Shown: one piece after another, positions 8,898-20,886 of the stretch
How positions within the stretch are numbered: position 1 is the first letter of the stretch
Layout: every line of letters starts with the position of its first letter
Assembly: GCF_002906655.1 (NCBI RefSeq)
Contig: NZ_CP025794.1
Coordinates: 1,736,001-1,800,000, forward strand
Direction: 5' to 3'
DNA from: Vibrio hyugaensis
GTDB taxonomy: Bacteria > Pseudomonadota > Gammaproteobacteria > Enterobacterales > Vibrionaceae
DNA: 64,000 bases
The notes under the pieces: generated by a model
What the model saw: only the letters and a program-made list of their open reading frames with translations
The model's database searches: none
What the model was told of the DNA's origin: nothing
Program-made: the position numbers and the translations under genes

Positions 8898-11627
8898 TTA
8901 GTCAATTTTACCGTGGCACTGTTTGTACTTTTTACCGCTGCCACATGGACAAGGCTCATTACGGCCCACTTTACGTTCGTCACGAACCATTGGTTGGCTA
9001 GAGCCTTCCTCTGCTTCTTCACCTTCTGTCAGTGGGTTTTGAGCTGCCGCGTGTTGAGCTTGAGCACGGCGAGCCGCTTCCTCAGCTTGAGCACGACGTT
9101 GCTCTTCCATGCGTTCTACTTCTTCTTGCTGTTGAACACGCACGCGTGACAATACTGTAATTACGTCTGTTTTCAGCGCTTCTAGTAGACCTTCAAACAA
9201 TTCAAACGACTCACGCTTGTATTCTTGTTTCGGGTTCTTCTGCGCGTAACCACGAAGGTGAATACCTTGGCGCAAGTGATCCATCGCCGCTAAGTGTTCT
9301 TTCCATAGCGTATCTAGCGTTTGAAGCATGACCGACTTTTCGAAGTTGCGTAGTACTTGTGCACCAACCACTTCTTCTTTTTGCTTGTAAACTTCTACTG
9401 CTAGGTTAACGATCTTCTCACGTAATGCTTCTTCGTAAAGCTTGTCATCTTGCTCAAGCCACTCTTTGATAGGAGCATCTAGATCGAAGTCCGCTTTCAA
9501 ACGCTCTTGCAGACCTTCAACATCCCACATGTCTTCTAGAGATTGTGGCGGAATGTACTCGTCGATGATCGCTGTGATTACGTCTTCACGGTTTTGTTCG
9601 ATCATATCGCTAATGTCGTCAACACTCATTAGCTCGTCACGCAATTCGTAAACCACTTTACGTTGATCGTTCGCAACGTCATCGTATTCAAGAAGCTGTT
9701 TACGGATATCGAAGTTACGACCTTCTACTTTACGCTGTGCTTTTTCGATTGAACGAGACAGCATCTTCGATTCGATCGCTTCGCCTTCTTCCATACCACT
9801 TTGGATAAGGCTCGCCATACGGTCTGAAGTAAAGATACGAAGTAGTGAGTCTTCCATTGATAGGTAGAAACGAGAAGAACCCGCATCACCTTGACGACCA
9901 GAACGACCACGTAACTGGTTATCGATACGACGAGATTCGTGACGTTCCGTACCAATGATGTGTAGACCACCCGCATCTAGTACTTGATCGTGAACCTGTT
10001 TCCACTCTGCTTTAATCGCATCAATTTGTTCTTTGGTTGGATCTTGCAGCGTTTCAACTTTTGCCTGCCAGCTGCCACCCAATACGATATCGGTACCACG
10101 ACCTGCCATGTTGGTTGCGATTGTTACCGCACCTGGCGTACCCGCTTCCGCAACAATCTCAGCTTCGCGCTCGTGGAATTTTGCGTTCAATACGTTGTGT
10201 TTGATCTTCGCTTTCTTAAGTGCATTAGAAAGAAGTTCTGATTTCTCGATAGAAACCGTACCTACTAGAGATGGTTGACCTTTTTCTACACGCTCTTTGA
10301 TGTCTTCGATGATTGCAGCAAATTTTTCTGCTTCAGTACGGTAGACCACGTCTGGCATATCATTACGGATCATTGGTTTGTTGGTTGGAATAACCACCGT
10401 TTCAAGACCGTAAATCGATTGGAATTCGAACGCTTCTGTATCTGCTGTACCTGTCATACCCGACAGTTTTTCGTATAGACGGAAGTAGTTCTGGAAAGTA
10501 ATAGAAGCCAGCGTTTGGTTTTCGTTTTGAATCTTAACGCCTTCTTTCGCTTCAACCGCTTGGTGAAGACCTTCAGACCAACGACGACCTGGCATTGTAC
10601 GGCCAGTGTGTTCATCAACGATAACCACTTCACCGTCATCGTTTACAATGTAGTCTACGTTCAGTTCAAACAATACGTGCGCACGAAGTGCCGCATTTAC
10701 GTGGTGCAATAAACTAATGTTGGTTGGAGAGTAAAGCGTGTCACCCTCTTCCATCAAACCGTTCTTAACCATCAGCTCTTCAACGAACTCTTGGCCCGTT
10801 TCGGTTAAGTGAACTTGTTTAGACTTCTCATCCACAGTGTAGTGGCCGTCACCGCGGTACTCTTCAGAATCTTCTTTATCTTGTTTCTGAAGCTGTGGGA
10901 TAAGCAAGTTGATGCGAGTGTATAGATCCGAGCTGTCTTCTGCTGGACCAGAAATGATCAAAGGAGTACGAGCTTCATCGATTAGGATTGAATCCACCTC
11001 ATCGACAACAGCGAAGAAGCGTTCACGTTGAACACGGTCTTCATTGCGGAAAGCCATGTTGTCACGAAGGTAGTCAAAACCAAACTCGTTGTTTGTGCCG
11101 TAAAGGATATCGGCTTCGTAAGCTTCTTTCTTAGCTTGAGGAGGCATGTTTGGCACGTTGATGCCAACAGTCATACCAAGGAACTCGAATAGTGGACGGT
11201 TTGTTTCCGCGTCACGTGTTGCTAGGTAATCGTTCACCGTTACAACATGGACACCTTTACCAGGAAGTGCGTTTAGGTAAGCAGGAAGAGTCGCCGTTAA
11301 AGTTTTACCTTCACCAGTACGCATTTCAGCAATTTGGCCACCGTTAAGGACCATACCACCAATAAGCTGCACGTCGAAGTGGCGCATACCGTAAACACGC
11401 TTAGATGCTTCACGAACCGTAGCAAATGCTTCTGGAAGTAGCTTATCAAGAGTTTCGCCTTGCTCTAGGCGCTCACGGAACTCAACAGTCTTTGCTTTTA
11501 GCTCTTCATCAGACAGTGCTTCGAACGTTGGTTCGTAGTTATTGATCTCTTTTACAATTTTTCTAAGGCGGCGCAGTGTTCGGTCGTTGCGACTGCCAAT
11601 AACTTTTGTCAGTAGCTTAGCTATCAT
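8898..11627 (-). CDS. secA: Preprotein translocase ATPase SecA
   Basis: 909 residues (E. coli 901). It drives protein export through SecYEG by ATP hydrolysis. The N-terminal motor has MRTGEGKTL (Walker A, about residue 103) and [20 protein letters not shown] (DEAD-like box, about 208). The second nucleotide fold has [15 protein letters not shown] and the GRSGRQGD helicase motif. After an E/A/Q-rich linker the C-terminus carries the zinc site [14 protein letters not shown], which binds SecB and ribosomes. No secM-like gene is seen upstream, unlike E. coli. The promoter must lie in the 420-bp gap shared with divergent dciA. Confidence 0.98.
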   Translation of the reverse strand: MIAKLLTKVIGSRNDRTLRRLRKIVKEINNYEPTFEALSDEELKAKTVEFRERLEQGETLDKLLPEAFATVREASKRVYGMRHFDVQLIGGMVLNGGQIAEMRTGEGKTLTATLPAYLNALPGKGVHVVTVNDYLATRDAETNRPLFEFLGMTVGINVPNMPPQAKKEAYEADILYGTNNEFGFDYLRDNMAFRNEDRVQRERFFAVVDEVDSILIDEARTPLIISGPAEDSSDLYTRINLLIPQLQKQDKEDSEEYRGDGHYTVDEKSKQVHLTETGQEFVEELMVKNGLMEEGDTLYSPTNISLLHHVNAALRAHVLFELNVDYIVNDDGEVVIVDEHTGRTMPGRRWSEGLHQAVEAKEGVKIQNENQTLASITFQNYFRLYEKLSGMTGTADTEAFEFQSIYGLETVVIPTNKPMIRNDMPDVVYRTEAEKFAAIIEDIKERVEKGQPSLVGTVSIEKSELLSNALKKAKIKHNVLNAKFHEREAEIVAEAGTPGAVTIATNMAGRGTDIVLGGSWQAKVETLQDPTKEQIDAIKAEWKQVHDQVLDAGGLHIIGTERHESRRIDNQLRGRSGRQGDAGSSRFYLSMEDSLLRIFTSDRMASLIQSGMEEGEAIESKMLSRSIEKAQRKVEGRNFDIRKQLLEYDDVANDQRKVVYELRDELMSVDDISDMIEQNREDVITAIIDEYIPPQSLEDMWDVEGLQERLKADFDLDAPIKEWLEQDDKLYEEALREKIVNLAVEVYKQKEEVVGAQVLRNFEKSVMLQTLDTLWKEHLAAMDHLRQGIHLRGYAQKNPKQEYKRESFELFEGLLEALKTDVITVLSRVRVQQQEEVERMEEQRRAQAEEAARRAQAQHAAAQNPLTEGEEAEEGSSQPMVRDERKVGRNEPCPCGSGKKYKQCHGKID

Positions 11628-12047
11628 TTTTCGTGAATCTCTCTTTTATCAGACCGTTCCCGATCTACTCGTAATGCCTTCAGTCTCTGCCAGTTTAGAA
11701 CTAAGAATACTGAGATAAATCATTTATCAAAGATATTGAGTTCAAACGTCCATATTTCAAGGCTTAATTTTGAATCAATGTGGCTTAGTGTAAGGATTTT
11801 TCATCGATACAACCATAAATAGACGTATTTGTTTGAAGCACTCGTAAGTTTTTAACCAAACTGATGACGGATTCGCCAGTATTACACATACATATCGCTG
11901 CTCAATCGGCATTATCAAAACAATCCGTCTCGCCATGCTATATCAAATATTTATGGGCGAGCTGAAGATAAAGGCCATAATGTAAACTATACCTAAGCAG
12001 AAAGCTGCTCTAGAATACCCATATCTCAACAAAATTAGATTTTACCT
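11628..12047. other. secA-dciA divergent intergenic region
   Basis: 420 bases without a convincing gene. A 53-codon minus frame (11775-11936) has no ribosome site, signal peptide or SecM arrest motif. GATAAAT-C-ATTTATC at 11714-11728 is a perfect 7-bp inverted repeat in the secA leader area and could be an operator. Both secA and dciA promoters should be here, but I cannot assign them firmly. Confidence 0.5.
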
Positions 12048-12512
12048 ATGCGTGATCATCGCCCTACCTCAACAGACGATCTTATTGCCGAATCCCAGTT
12101 CAAAAAGATACAAGAACATGCGGGAGACATCCTGCAACTTAATCAGGCGCTGCAAGAGATCCTACCTAAGGGTACGGCAGATCATTGCCGAGTGGCTAAC
12201 GTCCGTAACGGTCATTTGCTCATTGATGTGGCCAGCGCTTCACTAAAGATGAAGATCGATTACGATCGTTTAATGATCCTAAATAAGCTTCGAACTCAAG
12301 GCTATGCAAAGCTGATGAGTGTGGAAGTTCGAATCAACCCATCACTATACCGCAATCGTTTCGAGCACGATGACAGACCAAAGCGTCCGCCTCTTACTGA
12401 AGCTGCAGCAAATTCATTAATGATCATCGCAGATATGGCGCCACCAAAGATTCAAGAGCGTTTAAAACGTCTTGCGGAAATGGCAGAAAAGAAGAAGACG
12501 AGTGATAGGTAG
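12048..12512 (+). CDS. dciA: DciA (DUF721) replicative helicase loader/operator
   Basis: 154 residues. DciA is the ancestral bacterial partner that helps load DnaB helicase at the origin; vibrios use it instead of the phage-derived DnaC of E. coli. The DUF721 core runs from about residue 20 to 110 (ADHCRVANVRNGHLLIDVAS followed by a hydrophobic strand and R-x-x-L-N-K-L-R). The C-terminal ~45 residues are charged and probably flexible (RLAEMAEKKKTSDR at the end). It is transcribed alone, divergent from secA, and ends at a strong terminator. The family assignment is from sequence pattern and from its conserved place beside secA. Confidence 0.85.
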   Translation: MRDHRPTSTDDLIAESQFKKIQEHAGDILQLNQALQEILPKGTADHCRVANVRNGHLLIDVASASLKMKIDYDRLMILNKLRTQGYAKLMSVEVRINPSLYRNRFEHDDRPKRPPLTEAAANSLMIIADMAPPKIQERLKRLAEMAEKKKTSDR

Positions 12513-12555
12513 AGCGAAGAAAGAACAGTGACCTCACTGTTCAAAGCTCAGATAG

Positions 12556-12586
12556 TAAAAAACCAGGCGACGGCCTGGTTTTTTTA
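12556..12586. terminator. Bidirectional terminator between dciA and lpxC
   Basis: AACCAGGC (12561-12568) and GCCTGGTT (12573-12580) form an 8-bp stem flanked by A5 on the left and T6 on the right, so it can stop dciA (plus) and lpxC (minus) transcripts. Confidence 0.88.
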
Positions 12587-12608
12587 ATCTATTTTGCGTC
12601 AGCGTTGA

Positions 12609-13526
12609 TTACGCAAGCACCATGTTTGGCTCTGCAAATGCAACTGGTGAACCGACTTCTTCTTCGAATGTTGTCCATTCCCATGCTTCTTGATCAGCAA
12701 GAACAGCACGCAGAAGTTGGTTATTCAGACCGTGACCTGATTTATAAGCGCGGAATTCACCAATAATTGCATGACCACACATGTAAAGGTCACCAATGGC
12801 ATCCAACACTTTGTGAGTCACAAACTCGTTTTCAAAACGAAGACCTTCTTCATTAAGAATACGGTAGTCATCCAAAACAATCGCATTATCAAAGCTACCA
12901 CCTAGAACAAGGTTCTGAGATTGCAGATATTCGATGTCACGCATAAAACCAAACGTACGTGCACGAGAAATTTCGCGAACGAAACCTTGAGAAGAGAAAT
13001 CAAACATAAGGCGTTGCTCGTCTGATTCAATCGCAGGGTGGTTGAAGTCAATCTCGAAGTCCATGCGGAAGCCGTTAAATGGCACAAATTCTGCCCACTT
13101 ATCGCCATCTTCAAAACGAACTGGTTTTTTAATACGAATAAAGCGCTTAGGTACATTTTGCATCTCGATACCTGCTTGTTGTAGCAAGTATACGAATGGG
13201 CTTGCACTGCCATCCATAATAGGGATTTCAGGTGCGTCAACTTCAACTACGATGTTGTCAATACCCATACCAGCGAGTGCCGCATTCAAGTGTTCAACAG
13301 TTGAAATACGAATACCTTCATCGTTCACTAATGCCGTACAAAGCATAGTGTCACGAACAGATGCCGGATCAGCTGGAAAATCTACAGGTGGATTTACATC
13401 AGTACGACGGTAAATGATACCTGTATTTGCAGCAGCTGGGCGCAGAGTAAGCGTGACTTTACGACCAGAGTGGAGACCCACACCAGTTGTTTTCACTATT
13501 TCTTTCAGAGTACGTTGTCTGATCAT
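12609..13526 (-). CDS. lpxC: UDP-3-O-acyl-N-acetylglucosamine deacetylase
   Basis: 305 residues, same length as E. coli LpxC. This zinc enzyme carries out the first committed step of lipid A synthesis in the cytosol. The zinc ligands are visible as the histidine in [12 protein letters not shown] (about residue 78) and the H-x3-D pair in [15 protein letters not shown] (about 237-241). The catalytic histidine lies in YKSGHGLNN (about 264). It closes the dcw cluster after ftsZ with a ~100-bp gap and is followed by the terminator at 12556-12586. In E. coli LpxC is degraded by FtsH through its C-terminal tail; the tail here ([10 protein letters not shown]) is similarly hydrophobic. Confidence 0.98.
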   Translation of the reverse strand: MIRQRTLKEIVKTTGVGLHSGRKVTLTLRPAAANTGIIYRRTDVNPPVDFPADPASVRDTMLCTALVNDEGIRISTVEHLNAALAGMGIDNIVVEVDAPEIPIMDGSASPFVYLLQQAGIEMQNVPKRFIRIKKPVRFEDGDKWAEFVPFNGFRMDFEIDFNHPAIESDEQRLMFDFSSQGFVREISRARTFGFMRDIEYLQSQNLVLGGSFDNAIVLDDYRILNEEGLRFENEFVTHKVLDAIGDLYMCGHAIIGEFRAYKSGHGLNNQLLRAVLADQEAWEWTTFEEEVGSPVAFAEPNMVLA

Positions 13527-13627
13527 CTGCTTGCCTCTCTAAAATATGCTACAAAACACGGCCGTCTGTAACGTCGACCGTGAATGCTACCATAATTTTG
13601 AGCTATGTCAAATTTACGGGTTAAAGA

Positions 13628-14875
13628 TTAATCAGCCTGACGACGCAAAAATGCCGGAATATCTAAGTAACCACTTTCTTTCTCTTGCTTCGGTGCCGCC
13701 GAACTTTGGCTTGCAGAAGAAGCTGGAGAAGAAACGGTATTTGTCGGCTGAGGAGTTACCTGTGGCTTCTCTTGCACTGGTGAAGTTTGCAAGGTTTGTG
13801 CCGGTTTCTCTTCAGCTTGCGGTGCCGCAGTTTGCTGCTGTGGTTGAGCTTGAGGAGCTGCCTGAGTCGGAGCCACTTTCGCTTTGCCACCCGCAACTAG
13901 CGTGATATCTGGTTTCTTCTCATTACCAATACCTGTTGCAACAACAGTTACGCGGATTTCGTCCGTCATATCAGGGTCTAGAGATGTACCGATAACCACT
14001 GTTGCATTGTCAGAAGCAAATGCTTTCACTGTGTTACCCACGGTCTCAAACTCGTCAAGACGCATGTCCAGACCAGCCGTAATGTTAACAAGAACACCAC
14101 GGGCACCAGCTAGATCGATATCTTCTAGAAGTGGGCTAGAAATTGCCATCTCTGCCGCTTCTTCAGCACGGTCTTCGCCTTTCGCGATGCCGCTACCCAT
14201 CATTGCGTGACCCATTTCTGACATCACAGTGCGTACGTCTGCAAAGTCGACGTTGATCATGCCAGGACGAGTGATTAGCTCTGCGATACCTTGAACAGCG
14301 TTTTTAAGAACGTCGTTCGCACTCGCAAATGCTTCAAGTAGCGTAACACCACGACCAAGTACTTTAAGTAGCTTTTCGTTTGGAATCGTAATCAAAGAAT
14401 CAACGTGCTTAGAAAGCTCATCGATACCTTGCTCTGCAAATGCCAAACGCTTTTTGCCTTCAAAGCTGAACGGTTTTGTTACTACCGCAACGGTCAGAAT
14501 GCCAAGCTCTTTAGCGACTTCTGCGATAACAGGAGCTGCACCAGTACCTGTACCACCACCCATACCTGCTGCGATAAACACCATATCGGCACCAGTTAGG
14601 GAATCTTTAAGTCTATCTCTGTCTTCGAGAGCTGCCTCACGGCCAACCTGTGGATTCGCACCTGCCCCCAGACCTTTAGTGATGTCACCACCGATCTGAA
14701 TAACATTGCCAACGCTTGTCTTACGAAGTGCTTGCGCATCAGTGTTGACGCTGATGAATTCCACACCTTCGATGGATTCACGCACCATGTGTTCAACAGC
14801 GTTACCACCGCCGCCACCAACTCCAACGACCTTGATTACTGCATCGTCAGACATTTCCATCATCGGTTCAAACAT
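13628..14875 (-). CDS. ftsZ: Cell division GTPase FtsZ
   Basis: 415 residues. FtsZ polymerises with GTP into the division ring. The tubulin signature GGGTGTG is at residues 106-112. The globular domain ends near residue 315 and a Gln/Pro/Ala-rich linker (PQAQPQQQ and similar) leads to the conserved C-terminal peptide [12 protein letters not shown], which binds FtsA and ZipA. I chose ATG 14875 ([13 protein letters not shown]) because GGAGA lies about 9 bases upstream and homologs begin MFEP; the frame extends 8 codons further to 14899. It lies 30 bp after ftsA in the same operon. Confidence 0.98.
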   Translation of the reverse strand: MFEPMMEMSDDAVIKVVGVGGGGGNAVEHMVRESIEGVEFISVNTDAQALRKTSVGNVIQIGGDITKGLGAGANPQVGREAALEDRDRLKDSLTGADMVFIAAGMGGGTGTGAAPVIAEVAKELGILTVAVVTKPFSFEGKKRLAFAEQGIDELSKHVDSLITIPNEKLLKVLGRGVTLLEAFASANDVLKNAVQGIAELITRPGMINVDFADVRTVMSEMGHAMMGSGIAKGEDRAEEAAEMAISSPLLEDIDLAGARGVLVNITAGLDMRLDEFETVGNTVKAFASDNATVVIGTSLDPDMTDEIRVTVVATGIGNEKKPDITLVAGGKAKVAPTQAAPQAQPQQQTAAPQAEEKPAQTLQTSPVQEKPQVTPQPTNTVSSPASSASQSSAAPKQEKESGYLDIPAFLRRQAD

Positions 14876-14905
14876 GTGTTGTCTCCGTTTATCCTGCAAC
14901 TCAGG

Positions 14906-16168
14906 TTAAAACTCTTTTTGTATCCAATTACGCAATTTACCGAAGAAGCCAGTAACAGATGAGCGCTTAGGTTCATTATAATCGCTATCGTCGCTAGACT
15001 GCATGTCTCTCGCGTAATGAAGTAATCCAACTGCCGTAGAATGGTACGGCTCTTTTACATAGTCAGTTAATCCGCTGACTTCGAGCGGTTTGCCGACCCT
15101 TACTTGGTTGCGGAATACGCGTTCCGCACATTCTATCACTCCTTCGATTTGCGCAGCACCGCCGGTGAGAACTACACCCGCAGCAAGATGGTGTTTAATG
15201 CCTTCTTCGCGCAATTTCGCTTGTACAGAGTCGATAGTTTGGTTAACTAATCCCATCAGCTCAGAGTAGCGTGGTTCAATCACTTCTGACAAAGTCTGAC
15301 GTTGCAGACTACGTGAAGGTCGACCACCTACGCTTGGGACGTTAACCGTGTCATCCTTACTGACCAGTTCACTCAAGGCGCAGCCATATTTGACTTTGAT
15401 TTCTTCAGCATCGCTCACTGGCGTACCAAAAGCAAAAGCAATATCGCTAGTTACCGCATTTCCTGCGTAAGAAAATACTTCTGTGTGACGCAACGCACCA
15501 CCGGTCCAGATAGAAACATCCATCGTGCCGGCACCGATATCCACCACACAAACCCCAAGCTCTCTTTCGTCCTCGGTAATTACTGCATTACTCGCAGCAA
15601 GCCCAGAAAACACAAGTTGCTCTACTTTAAGACCACAACGTTCTACGGCCTTAATGATATTGCGTGCCATATCATTATGGCATGAGATCAAATGGACGCT
15701 TACTTCCATTCTCACTCCAGATAAACCAAGTGGGTTTTTGATACCCTCTTGGTAGTCGATGGTGAACTCTTGCGGAATCACATGAAGGATTCGTTGTTCA
15801 TCACCGATTTTAATCGATTTGGCTGTATGGATAGCACGATCCATATCTTCTTGAGACACTTCTTCATCAGAAATCGTGCCCATACCTTTTTCAATTCGGC
15901 TTGCGATATGCTTACCAGACAACGAAATGAATACTCGGCTGATTTGGCATTCCGCCATTAGCTCAGCTTGATCAATTGCGCGTTGTACTGATTTTACAAC
16001 CGACTCCAAATCATTCACGCCACCTTTATCCATGCCGCGTGAGGGGCTGCTACCAGCACCAATAATATTTATTTGGCCATCAGGTAGAATCTCGCCCACT
16101 AGAGCTGATACGGTTGCAGTGCCTATATCCAGACCAACAATAATGTTGTCATCAGCGGCCTTAGTCAT
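14906..16168 (-). CDS. ftsA: Cell division protein FtsA
   Basis: 420 residues (E. coli 420). It is an actin-like ATPase that tethers FtsZ to the inner membrane and recruits later division proteins. Phosphate-binding motifs are IIVGLDIGTATVSALVGE near the start and VVDIGAGTMDVSIWTGGA around residue 206, followed by LTGGAAQIEG. The 1C domain lies between about residues 85 and 165. The C-terminal FFGKLRNWIQKEF is the amphipathic membrane-targeting helix. The start overlaps the ftsQ end by 8 bases, indicating coupled translation. Confidence 0.98.
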   Translation of the reverse strand: MTKAADDNIIVGLDIGTATVSALVGEILPDGQINIIGAGSSPSRGMDKGGVNDLESVVKSVQRAIDQAELMAECQISRVFISLSGKHIASRIEKGMGTISDEEVSQEDMDRAIHTAKSIKIGDEQRILHVIPQEFTIDYQEGIKNPLGLSGVRMEVSVHLISCHNDMARNIIKAVERCGLKVEQLVFSGLAASNAVITEDERELGVCVVDIGAGTMDVSIWTGGALRHTEVFSYAGNAVTSDIAFAFGTPVSDAEEIKVKYGCALSELVSKDDTVNVPSVGGRPSRSLQRQTLSEVIEPRYSELMGLVNQTIDSVQAKLREEGIKHHLAAGVVLTGGAAQIEGVIECAERVFRNQVRVGKPLEVSGLTDYVKEPYHSTAVGLLHYARDMQSSDDSDYNEPKRSSVTGFFGKLRNWIQKEF

Positions 16169-16946
16169 CTGTACTCTCTTGTTCTAACTCATGTTCAGGA
16201 AACCAACCAACCGCGGCTCCCGTATCGTATCGAAGATCGATATAACTGATTCTTTGAGTGTCACTGCCAAGCTTGTTATAAAGCGAGAAAAAGCGCTCTA
16301 TTCGCTCATCCAGAGACTCTTTACCAAGCTCTAGTCGAATACCGTTATCAAGGATGATTTGCCAAGCTCGTCGCTCATTTAAAACCAGAGACGATATAGC
16401 TAAACCCAATTGTTGGAACTTAGGTCGGAGTTCGCGGTAGGTTTGCAAGACTTCCGGCCCAGTTGCATTGGGTCCATATAACTTAACTTTCTCTTCCTTT
16501 AGCAGGCCGACATCGCCTTCAAATACCAAACCGTTGTTATCCAACAGTTCGATGCCATTCCAGATGGCGACAGGGCGATGTTCTGTCAAAAATACTTTTA
16601 CCGTGTCTGGCCATTGCTTACGGATCGCGGCATGCGCGACCCAAGGTAAGGCTTCAACACTTTGTTGCAAGACATCGATGTCTTGCGACATAAACGTGCC
16701 GATATGATCAATCTTGCTAAACGCTGCTTGAACATCGTCTGCGGTGACGTACTCCAGTTTTCCTTGAAGCACGATTTTGGAGAGAGGTAACCTTTGGTCA
16801 TCCCACATCCAACTGATCGCTGAGTACAAAACAGAACTGATTAAGGTCACGACGACAACGAAAAATAGCACACCCAAGATTTTCTCTTGGCGACCACGGT
16901 TAGTCTCCGTGTTAAGTCGCTCTTCATTCAGTGCAATATTCAACAA
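16161..16946 (-). CDS. ftsQ: Cell division protein FtsQ
   Basis: 261 residues. It is a bitopic inner-membrane protein of the FtsQLB complex that links early and late division proteins. It has a ~22-residue cytoplasmic start, one transmembrane helix at about 24-47 (ILGVLFFVVVVTLISSVLYS), a POTRA domain beginning LPLSKIVLQGKLEYVTADDV, and a beta domain. Translation starts at TTG 16946 (a second TTG follows immediately) with AGGAAA about 8 bases upstream; no ATG fits. A weak start is in line with the low level of FtsQ. Upstream lies murC, 191 bp away with no ddlB between them. The C-terminal acidic tail ends ELEQESTDD. Confidence 0.93.
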   Translation of the reverse strand: MLNIALNEERLNTETNRGRQEKILGVLFFVVVVTLISSVLYSAISWMWDDQRLPLSKIVLQGKLEYVTADDVQAAFSKIDHIGTFMSQDIDVLQQSVEALPWVAHAAIRKQWPDTVKVFLTEHRPVAIWNGIELLDNNGLVFEGDVGLLKEEKVKLYGPNATGPEVLQTYRELRPKFQQLGLAISSLVLNERRAWQIILDNGIRLELGKESLDERIERFFSLYNKLGSDTQRISYIDLRYDTGAAVGWFPEHELEQESTDD

Positions 16947-17137
16947 CGTCTTTGTTTCCTGACTTTTGTCTTGTACTTTTCACCGTGTGAGTACACATCG
17001 GCAAAAGTATTGACTTTAACCTTGGGATTATACTGAGCTCTTGTAAACTATCAAACACTGATAGCGATAAATCACAACGATCTTGACGCAAAATCGAGAT
17101 CTATGTCTTTCTCTGTGCATTGCGTCAATTTTCGTGA

Positions 17138-18595
17138 TTACCCGAGCATCTTATTAATGTTCAACTCAAGCGTTGCCAATTGCTTAGCGACTTTACCAAC
17201 ATCACCGGCACCTTGAGTTAAGATCAAGTCGCCATCTTGTATAACGTTAGCTAAAACTGACGGCAATTGCTCTATTTCAGGCACAAAAATTGGATCTACC
17301 TTCCCACGACTACGAATCGTTCGGCATAAAGCACGACCATCAGCGCCAGCGATAGGCTTTTCACCCGCCGCATAGACATCCAGCATGATCAGTACATCAA
17401 CTTGCTCTAGCACGTTAGCAAAATCATCGTAAAGGTCACGAGTTCGGCTGTAACGGTGTGGTTGGAAAATCATAACAAGACGCTTGTCTTGCCAACCGGC
17501 GCGCGCTGCATTGATCGTCACGTCCACTTCTGTTGGGTGGTGACCATAATCATCGACAAGCATGGCATGACCATTACCAGTATCGAACTCACCTAAATGG
17601 TCAAAGCGACGACCCGTACCTTGGGTTCCCGCCATTGCTTTTAGAATCGCTTCATCAGTGATGTCGTCTTCTGTCGCTACGGCAATCGCGGCTGACGCAT
17701 TCAGTGCATTGTGGCGACCTGGGATATTTAGTGTGATATCCAGATTCGCACGCCCTTCACGAACCACGGTGAACATGCCTTGCTGGCCTTCTTGGTGGTA
17801 GTTCTCGATACGTACATCGGCATCTTCAGAAAAACCGTAAGTGATCACTTGGCGGCTAATACGTGGAATCAGCTCACGAATCACAGGATCATCTATACAC
17901 ACGATCGCTTGACCGTAAAACGGTAAATTATGAAGGAAGTCGATGAAGGTTTGCTTCAAAGTTTCGAAGTCACCGCCGTACGTATCCATATGGTCAGCTT
18001 CGATGTTCGTGACGATGCTCACCATAGGTTGTAGATGCAGGAATGACGCATCACTCTCGTCCGCTTCTGCAATCAAAATTCGGCTAGAGCCTAGACGCGC
18101 GTTAGTGCCAGCACTCTTAACTAAACCACCGTTAACAAACGTTGGATCTAAACCTGCTTCAGAATAGATTTGTGTCACTAACGCAGTCGTCGTGGTTTTA
18201 CCGTGTGTGCCAGCAACGGCAATACCGTGACGGAATCGCATCAGCTCAGCCAGCATCTCTGCGCGGCGTACAATTGGAATACGTAATTCGCGAGCCGCGA
18301 TGACTTCGGGGTTTTCTTCGTTGATTGCTGTTGAAACCACAACCACACTGGCTTTTTCCACATTGCTGGCTTGGTGACCGATAAACACGGTTGCACCTTT
18401 TGATACCAAACGCTCCGTCACTGGGTTCTCTGATAGATCAGAACCTGTGATTTGGTAGCCTTCATTCAACAGCACTTCTGCAATGCCGCTCATGCCCGCA
18501 CCACCAATACCGATGAAGTGGATGGATTTCACGCGGCGCATCTCTGGCACCATTGCGCGAATCTGAGCTAAGTCTTGTGTATGTTGGATTGTCAT
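17138..18595 (-). CDS. murC: UDP-N-acetylmuramate--L-alanine ligase
   Basis: 485 residues. It adds L-alanine to UDP-MurNAc, the first amino acid of the peptide stem. The N-terminal UDP-binding loop is [16 protein letters not shown] (about residues 25-40), the ATP loop is [12 protein letters not shown] (about 125) and the central domain has [14 protein letters not shown]. The C-terminal domain contains [12 protein letters not shown] chose ATG 18595 ([13 protein letters not shown]); the frame is open 5 codons further. It follows murG by 22 bp in the dcw operon. It is among the longest Mur ligases in this cluster, as usual for MurC. Confidence 0.97.
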   Translation of the reverse strand: MTIQHTQDLAQIRAMVPEMRRVKSIHFIGIGGAGMSGIAEVLLNEGYQITGSDLSENPVTERLVSKGATVFIGHQASNVEKASVVVVSTAINEENPEVIAARELRIPIVRRAEMLAELMRFRHGIAVAGTHGKTTTTALVTQIYSEAGLDPTFVNGGLVKSAGTNARLGSSRILIAEADESDASFLHLQPMVSIVTNIEADHMDTYGGDFETLKQTFIDFLHNLPFYGQAIVCIDDPVIRELIPRISRQVITYGFSEDADVRIENYHQEGQQGMFTVVREGRANLDITLNIPGRHNALNASAAIAVATEDDITDEAILKAMAGTQGTGRRFDHLGEFDTGNGHAMLVDDYGHHPTEVDVTINAARAGWQDKRLVMIFQPHRYSRTRDLYDDFANVLEQVDVLIMLDVYAAGEKPIAGADGRALCRTIRSRGKVDPIFVPEIEQLPSVLANVIQDGDLILTQGAGDVGKVAKQLATLELNINKMLG

Positions 18596-18617
18596 CAATT
18601 CTATTCTCAATAATTCG

Positions 18618-19685
18618 TTAACGCTTTTCGGTCAAAGCGACAATGGCTTGTGCGACTGTTTTATCCGCATCTAACTTTGCTGCACTGCGTGCTTGCTCAG
18701 CCATTGTAAGTAAAGCTTGTCGATCCAATTGTTGGATCTGTTGAGTCAATGACTCAACGGTTAAATCTGGTTGTTCAATCATCTTAGCCGCACCGCAATC
18801 CACCAAGTGGTCTGCATTCAATGCTTGCTGGCGGTCTTTATGCATAAACGGCACAAAAATGGCACCAACACCGGCAGCTGAAACTTCAGATACAGTGAGT
18901 GCACCTGAACGACAAACCAAAAGGTCAGCCCATGCATAAGCATTTGCTACATCGTCGATGAATTCGGTTACTTCTGCATTCACAACACCATTGGCTTGGT
19001 ACGCTGTATTCACTTCTTCAGCAGCACCTTTACCCGCTTGATGACGAATACAGTAATCTTCGCCCAATTTCGCCATCACTTCTGGCAGAGTTTGGTTAAG
19101 AATGCGTGCGCCTTGGCTTCCACCCATCACCAAAATACGAATCGGACCTTGTCGCTCTTGCATCCGCTCAGTTGGCGCTTCCAGTTGAGTCACGTCTTCA
19201 CGAACTGGGTTACCAACCACTTCTGCTTTTGGAAAAGCACCAGGAAAGGCTTGAAATACCTTTTTGGCAATTTTCGATAGCCATTGGTTAGTTAAACCCG
19301 CGACAGCATTTTGTTCATGCAGGACAACAGGAATACCACTCATCCAAGCGGCAATACCACCAGGACCACTCACGTAACCGCCCATACCAAGCACGGCATC
19401 TGGCTGCCAGCGTTTCATGTGAGCACGTGCCTGCTTGATGGCATTAATAATCTGAAATGGTGCCACAAGAAGACGCTTAACGCCTTGACCTCGTAGACCT
19501 TTTACTTTGATAAAGTCGATTTCAATGCCATGTTTCGGCACTAAATCCGCCTCCATTCTATCCGCAGTACCTAACCAGCGGATCTCCCAGCCTTGCTCCT
19601 GCAGTTGTTTTGCAACCGCTAAACCTGGGAACACGTGACCGCCAGTACCACCAGCCATCACCATCAAACGTTTATTTTTCTTCAT
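18618..19685 (-). CDS. murG: Lipid II synthase MurG (GlcNAc transferase)
   Basis: 355 residues, equal to the E. coli enzyme. It is a GT-B glycosyltransferase on the inner face of the membrane that converts lipid I to lipid II. Glycine loops are [15 protein letters not shown] (about residues 11-25) and [15 protein letters not shown] (about 100). The UDP-GlcNAc site contains [12 protein letters not shown] (about 186) and [15 protein letters not shown] (about 258). Its start overlaps the end of ftsW by 14 bases, so the two are probably translationally coupled. Confidence 0.97.
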   Translation of the reverse strand: MKKNKRLMVMAGGTGGHVFPGLAVAKQLQEQGWEIRWLGTADRMEADLVPKHGIEIDFIKVKGLRGQGVKRLLVAPFQIINAIKQARAHMKRWQPDAVLGMGGYVSGPGGIAAWMSGIPVVLHEQNAVAGLTNQWLSKIAKKVFQAFPGAFPKAEVVGNPVREDVTQLEAPTERMQERQGPIRILVMGGSQGARILNQTLPEVMAKLGEDYCIRHQAGKGAAEEVNTAYQANGVVNAEVTEFIDDVANAYAWADLLVCRSGALTVSEVSAAGVGAIFVPFMHKDRQQALNADHLVDCGAAKMIEQPDLTVESLTQQIQQLDRQALLTMAEQARSAAKLDADKTVAQAIVALTEKR

Positions 19686-20868
19686 CGATTTGTTTTTCTA
19701 GTTCTTTCTGGCCGCGCTTCAAACGGCATTCATGATCGATACGCAGCAATATAGACACCGCTACGGACATAATGATTAAACTCGAACCACCATAACTGAT
19801 CAGCGGCAGAGTAAGACCTTTGGTTGGAACGATACCGGCCGCTGCGCCAACATTAACCAGCGTCTGGAAAGCAAACCAAATACCAATACCAAATGCGAGG
19901 TAACCGCCAAACATTTCGCCTTCTTCAAAAGCTCGTTTGCCGATATAAACCGCTTTAAGCACCAAACTGAAAATCAGCATTAACACTAACACGACACCAA
20001 CAAAACCCAGCTCTTCAGCCAGTACCGCAAACACGAAGTCAGTGTGCGCTTCTGGAAGATATTCCAGTTTTTGAATCGAGTTGCCTAAACCTTGCCCAAA
20101 CCATTCACCACGACCAAATGCCATGAGAGATTGAGTCAACTGATAGCCGCTACCGAATGGGTCTTCCCAAGGGTCGAGAAACGAGGTAACACGACGAATA
20201 CGGTATGGCTCGACCAAAATCAAACCAACCACGGCAGCAATACCAGCAATCATGAGCGCTAAAAACTGAGTCAGCTTGGCTCCAGCAATGAACAGCATGC
20301 CAAACAGCGTCACAAGCATTACAACCACGGTACCTAGATCGGGCTGCCCTAGAAGCAACACGGCGAAGAAGGCAAACACCATGATGGGCTTCATGAAACC
20401 GCCAAAGAAGGTTTGGCGAACTTCGTCTTGCTTACGCACCAGATAGCCGGACATAAAGACGAATAGCGAGAGCTTCGCGACTTCGGCCGGTTGCAAGTTA
20501 AACAGTCCCAGCGGGATCCAACGCGATGCTCCGTTTACCGACTTGCCAGCCAATAATACGATGATGAGTAAGCCAAACGAGATCCACAATAAGTAATGGC
20601 TTCGCTTAAACCATTGTTCTAATGGGATTTGAAGAATGACGGCAGACACACCAATCGCCAGCACCAAGAAAGTGGCATGACGGAACATAAAGTGAAATGG
20701 CTGATCCGTTAGACGTGAGCTGATTGGAAATGATGCTGATGTCACCATCACCAAACCGGTTAACATCAAACCCAGTGCGATCCATACGAGTTGACGGTCA
20801 AAGAGCGCCTCTGGAGCAGGATGCTTAAGCCAAGTGCCAATGCTGCGTTTAACGTTACCTAAACCCAC
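19672..20868 (-). CDS. ftsW: Septal peptidoglycan polymerase FtsW (SEDS family)
   Basis: 398 residues with about ten transmembrane helices. FtsW is the septum-specific glycosyltransferase that acts with FtsI. Characteristic SEDS segments are visible: [39 protein letters not shown], the aspartate-containing [19 protein letters not shown] and the C-terminal [12 protein letters not shown]. Both tails are short and charged (ending [10 protein letters not shown]). It sits between murD (18 bp upstream) and murG (overlapping), the conserved order. Confidence 0.97.
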   Translation of the reverse strand: MGLGNVKRSIGTWLKHPAPEALFDRQLVWIALGLMLTGLVMVTSASFPISSRLTDQPFHFMFRHATFLVLAIGVSAVILQIPLEQWFKRSHYLLWISFGLLIIVLLAGKSVNGASRWIPLGLFNLQPAEVAKLSLFVFMSGYLVRKQDEVRQTFFGGFMKPIMVFAFFAVLLLGQPDLGTVVVMLVTLFGMLFIAGAKLTQFLALMIAGIAAVVGLILVEPYRIRRVTSFLDPWEDPFGSGYQLTQSLMAFGRGEWFGQGLGNSIQKLEYLPEAHTDFVFAVLAEELGFVGVVLVLMLIFSLVLKAVYIGKRAFEEGEMFGGYLAFGIGIWFAFQTLVNVGAAAGIVPTKGLTLPLISYGGSSLIIMSVAVSILLRIDHECRLKRGQKELEKQIDEEK

Positions 20869-20886
20869 GAAGTGTGTGACCTTTAA

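Noticed and set aside
11775-11936. 53-codon minus-strand frame upstream of secA, considered as a secM-like regulator
   Set aside because: No Shine-Dalgarno site, no signal peptide, and no SecM arrest motif; codon content looks random.
13546-13905. 119-codon plus-strand frame at the ftsZ 3' end
   Set aside because: Antisense to the Gln/Pro-rich FtsZ linker; the conserved FtsZ tail on the minus strand explains the sequence.
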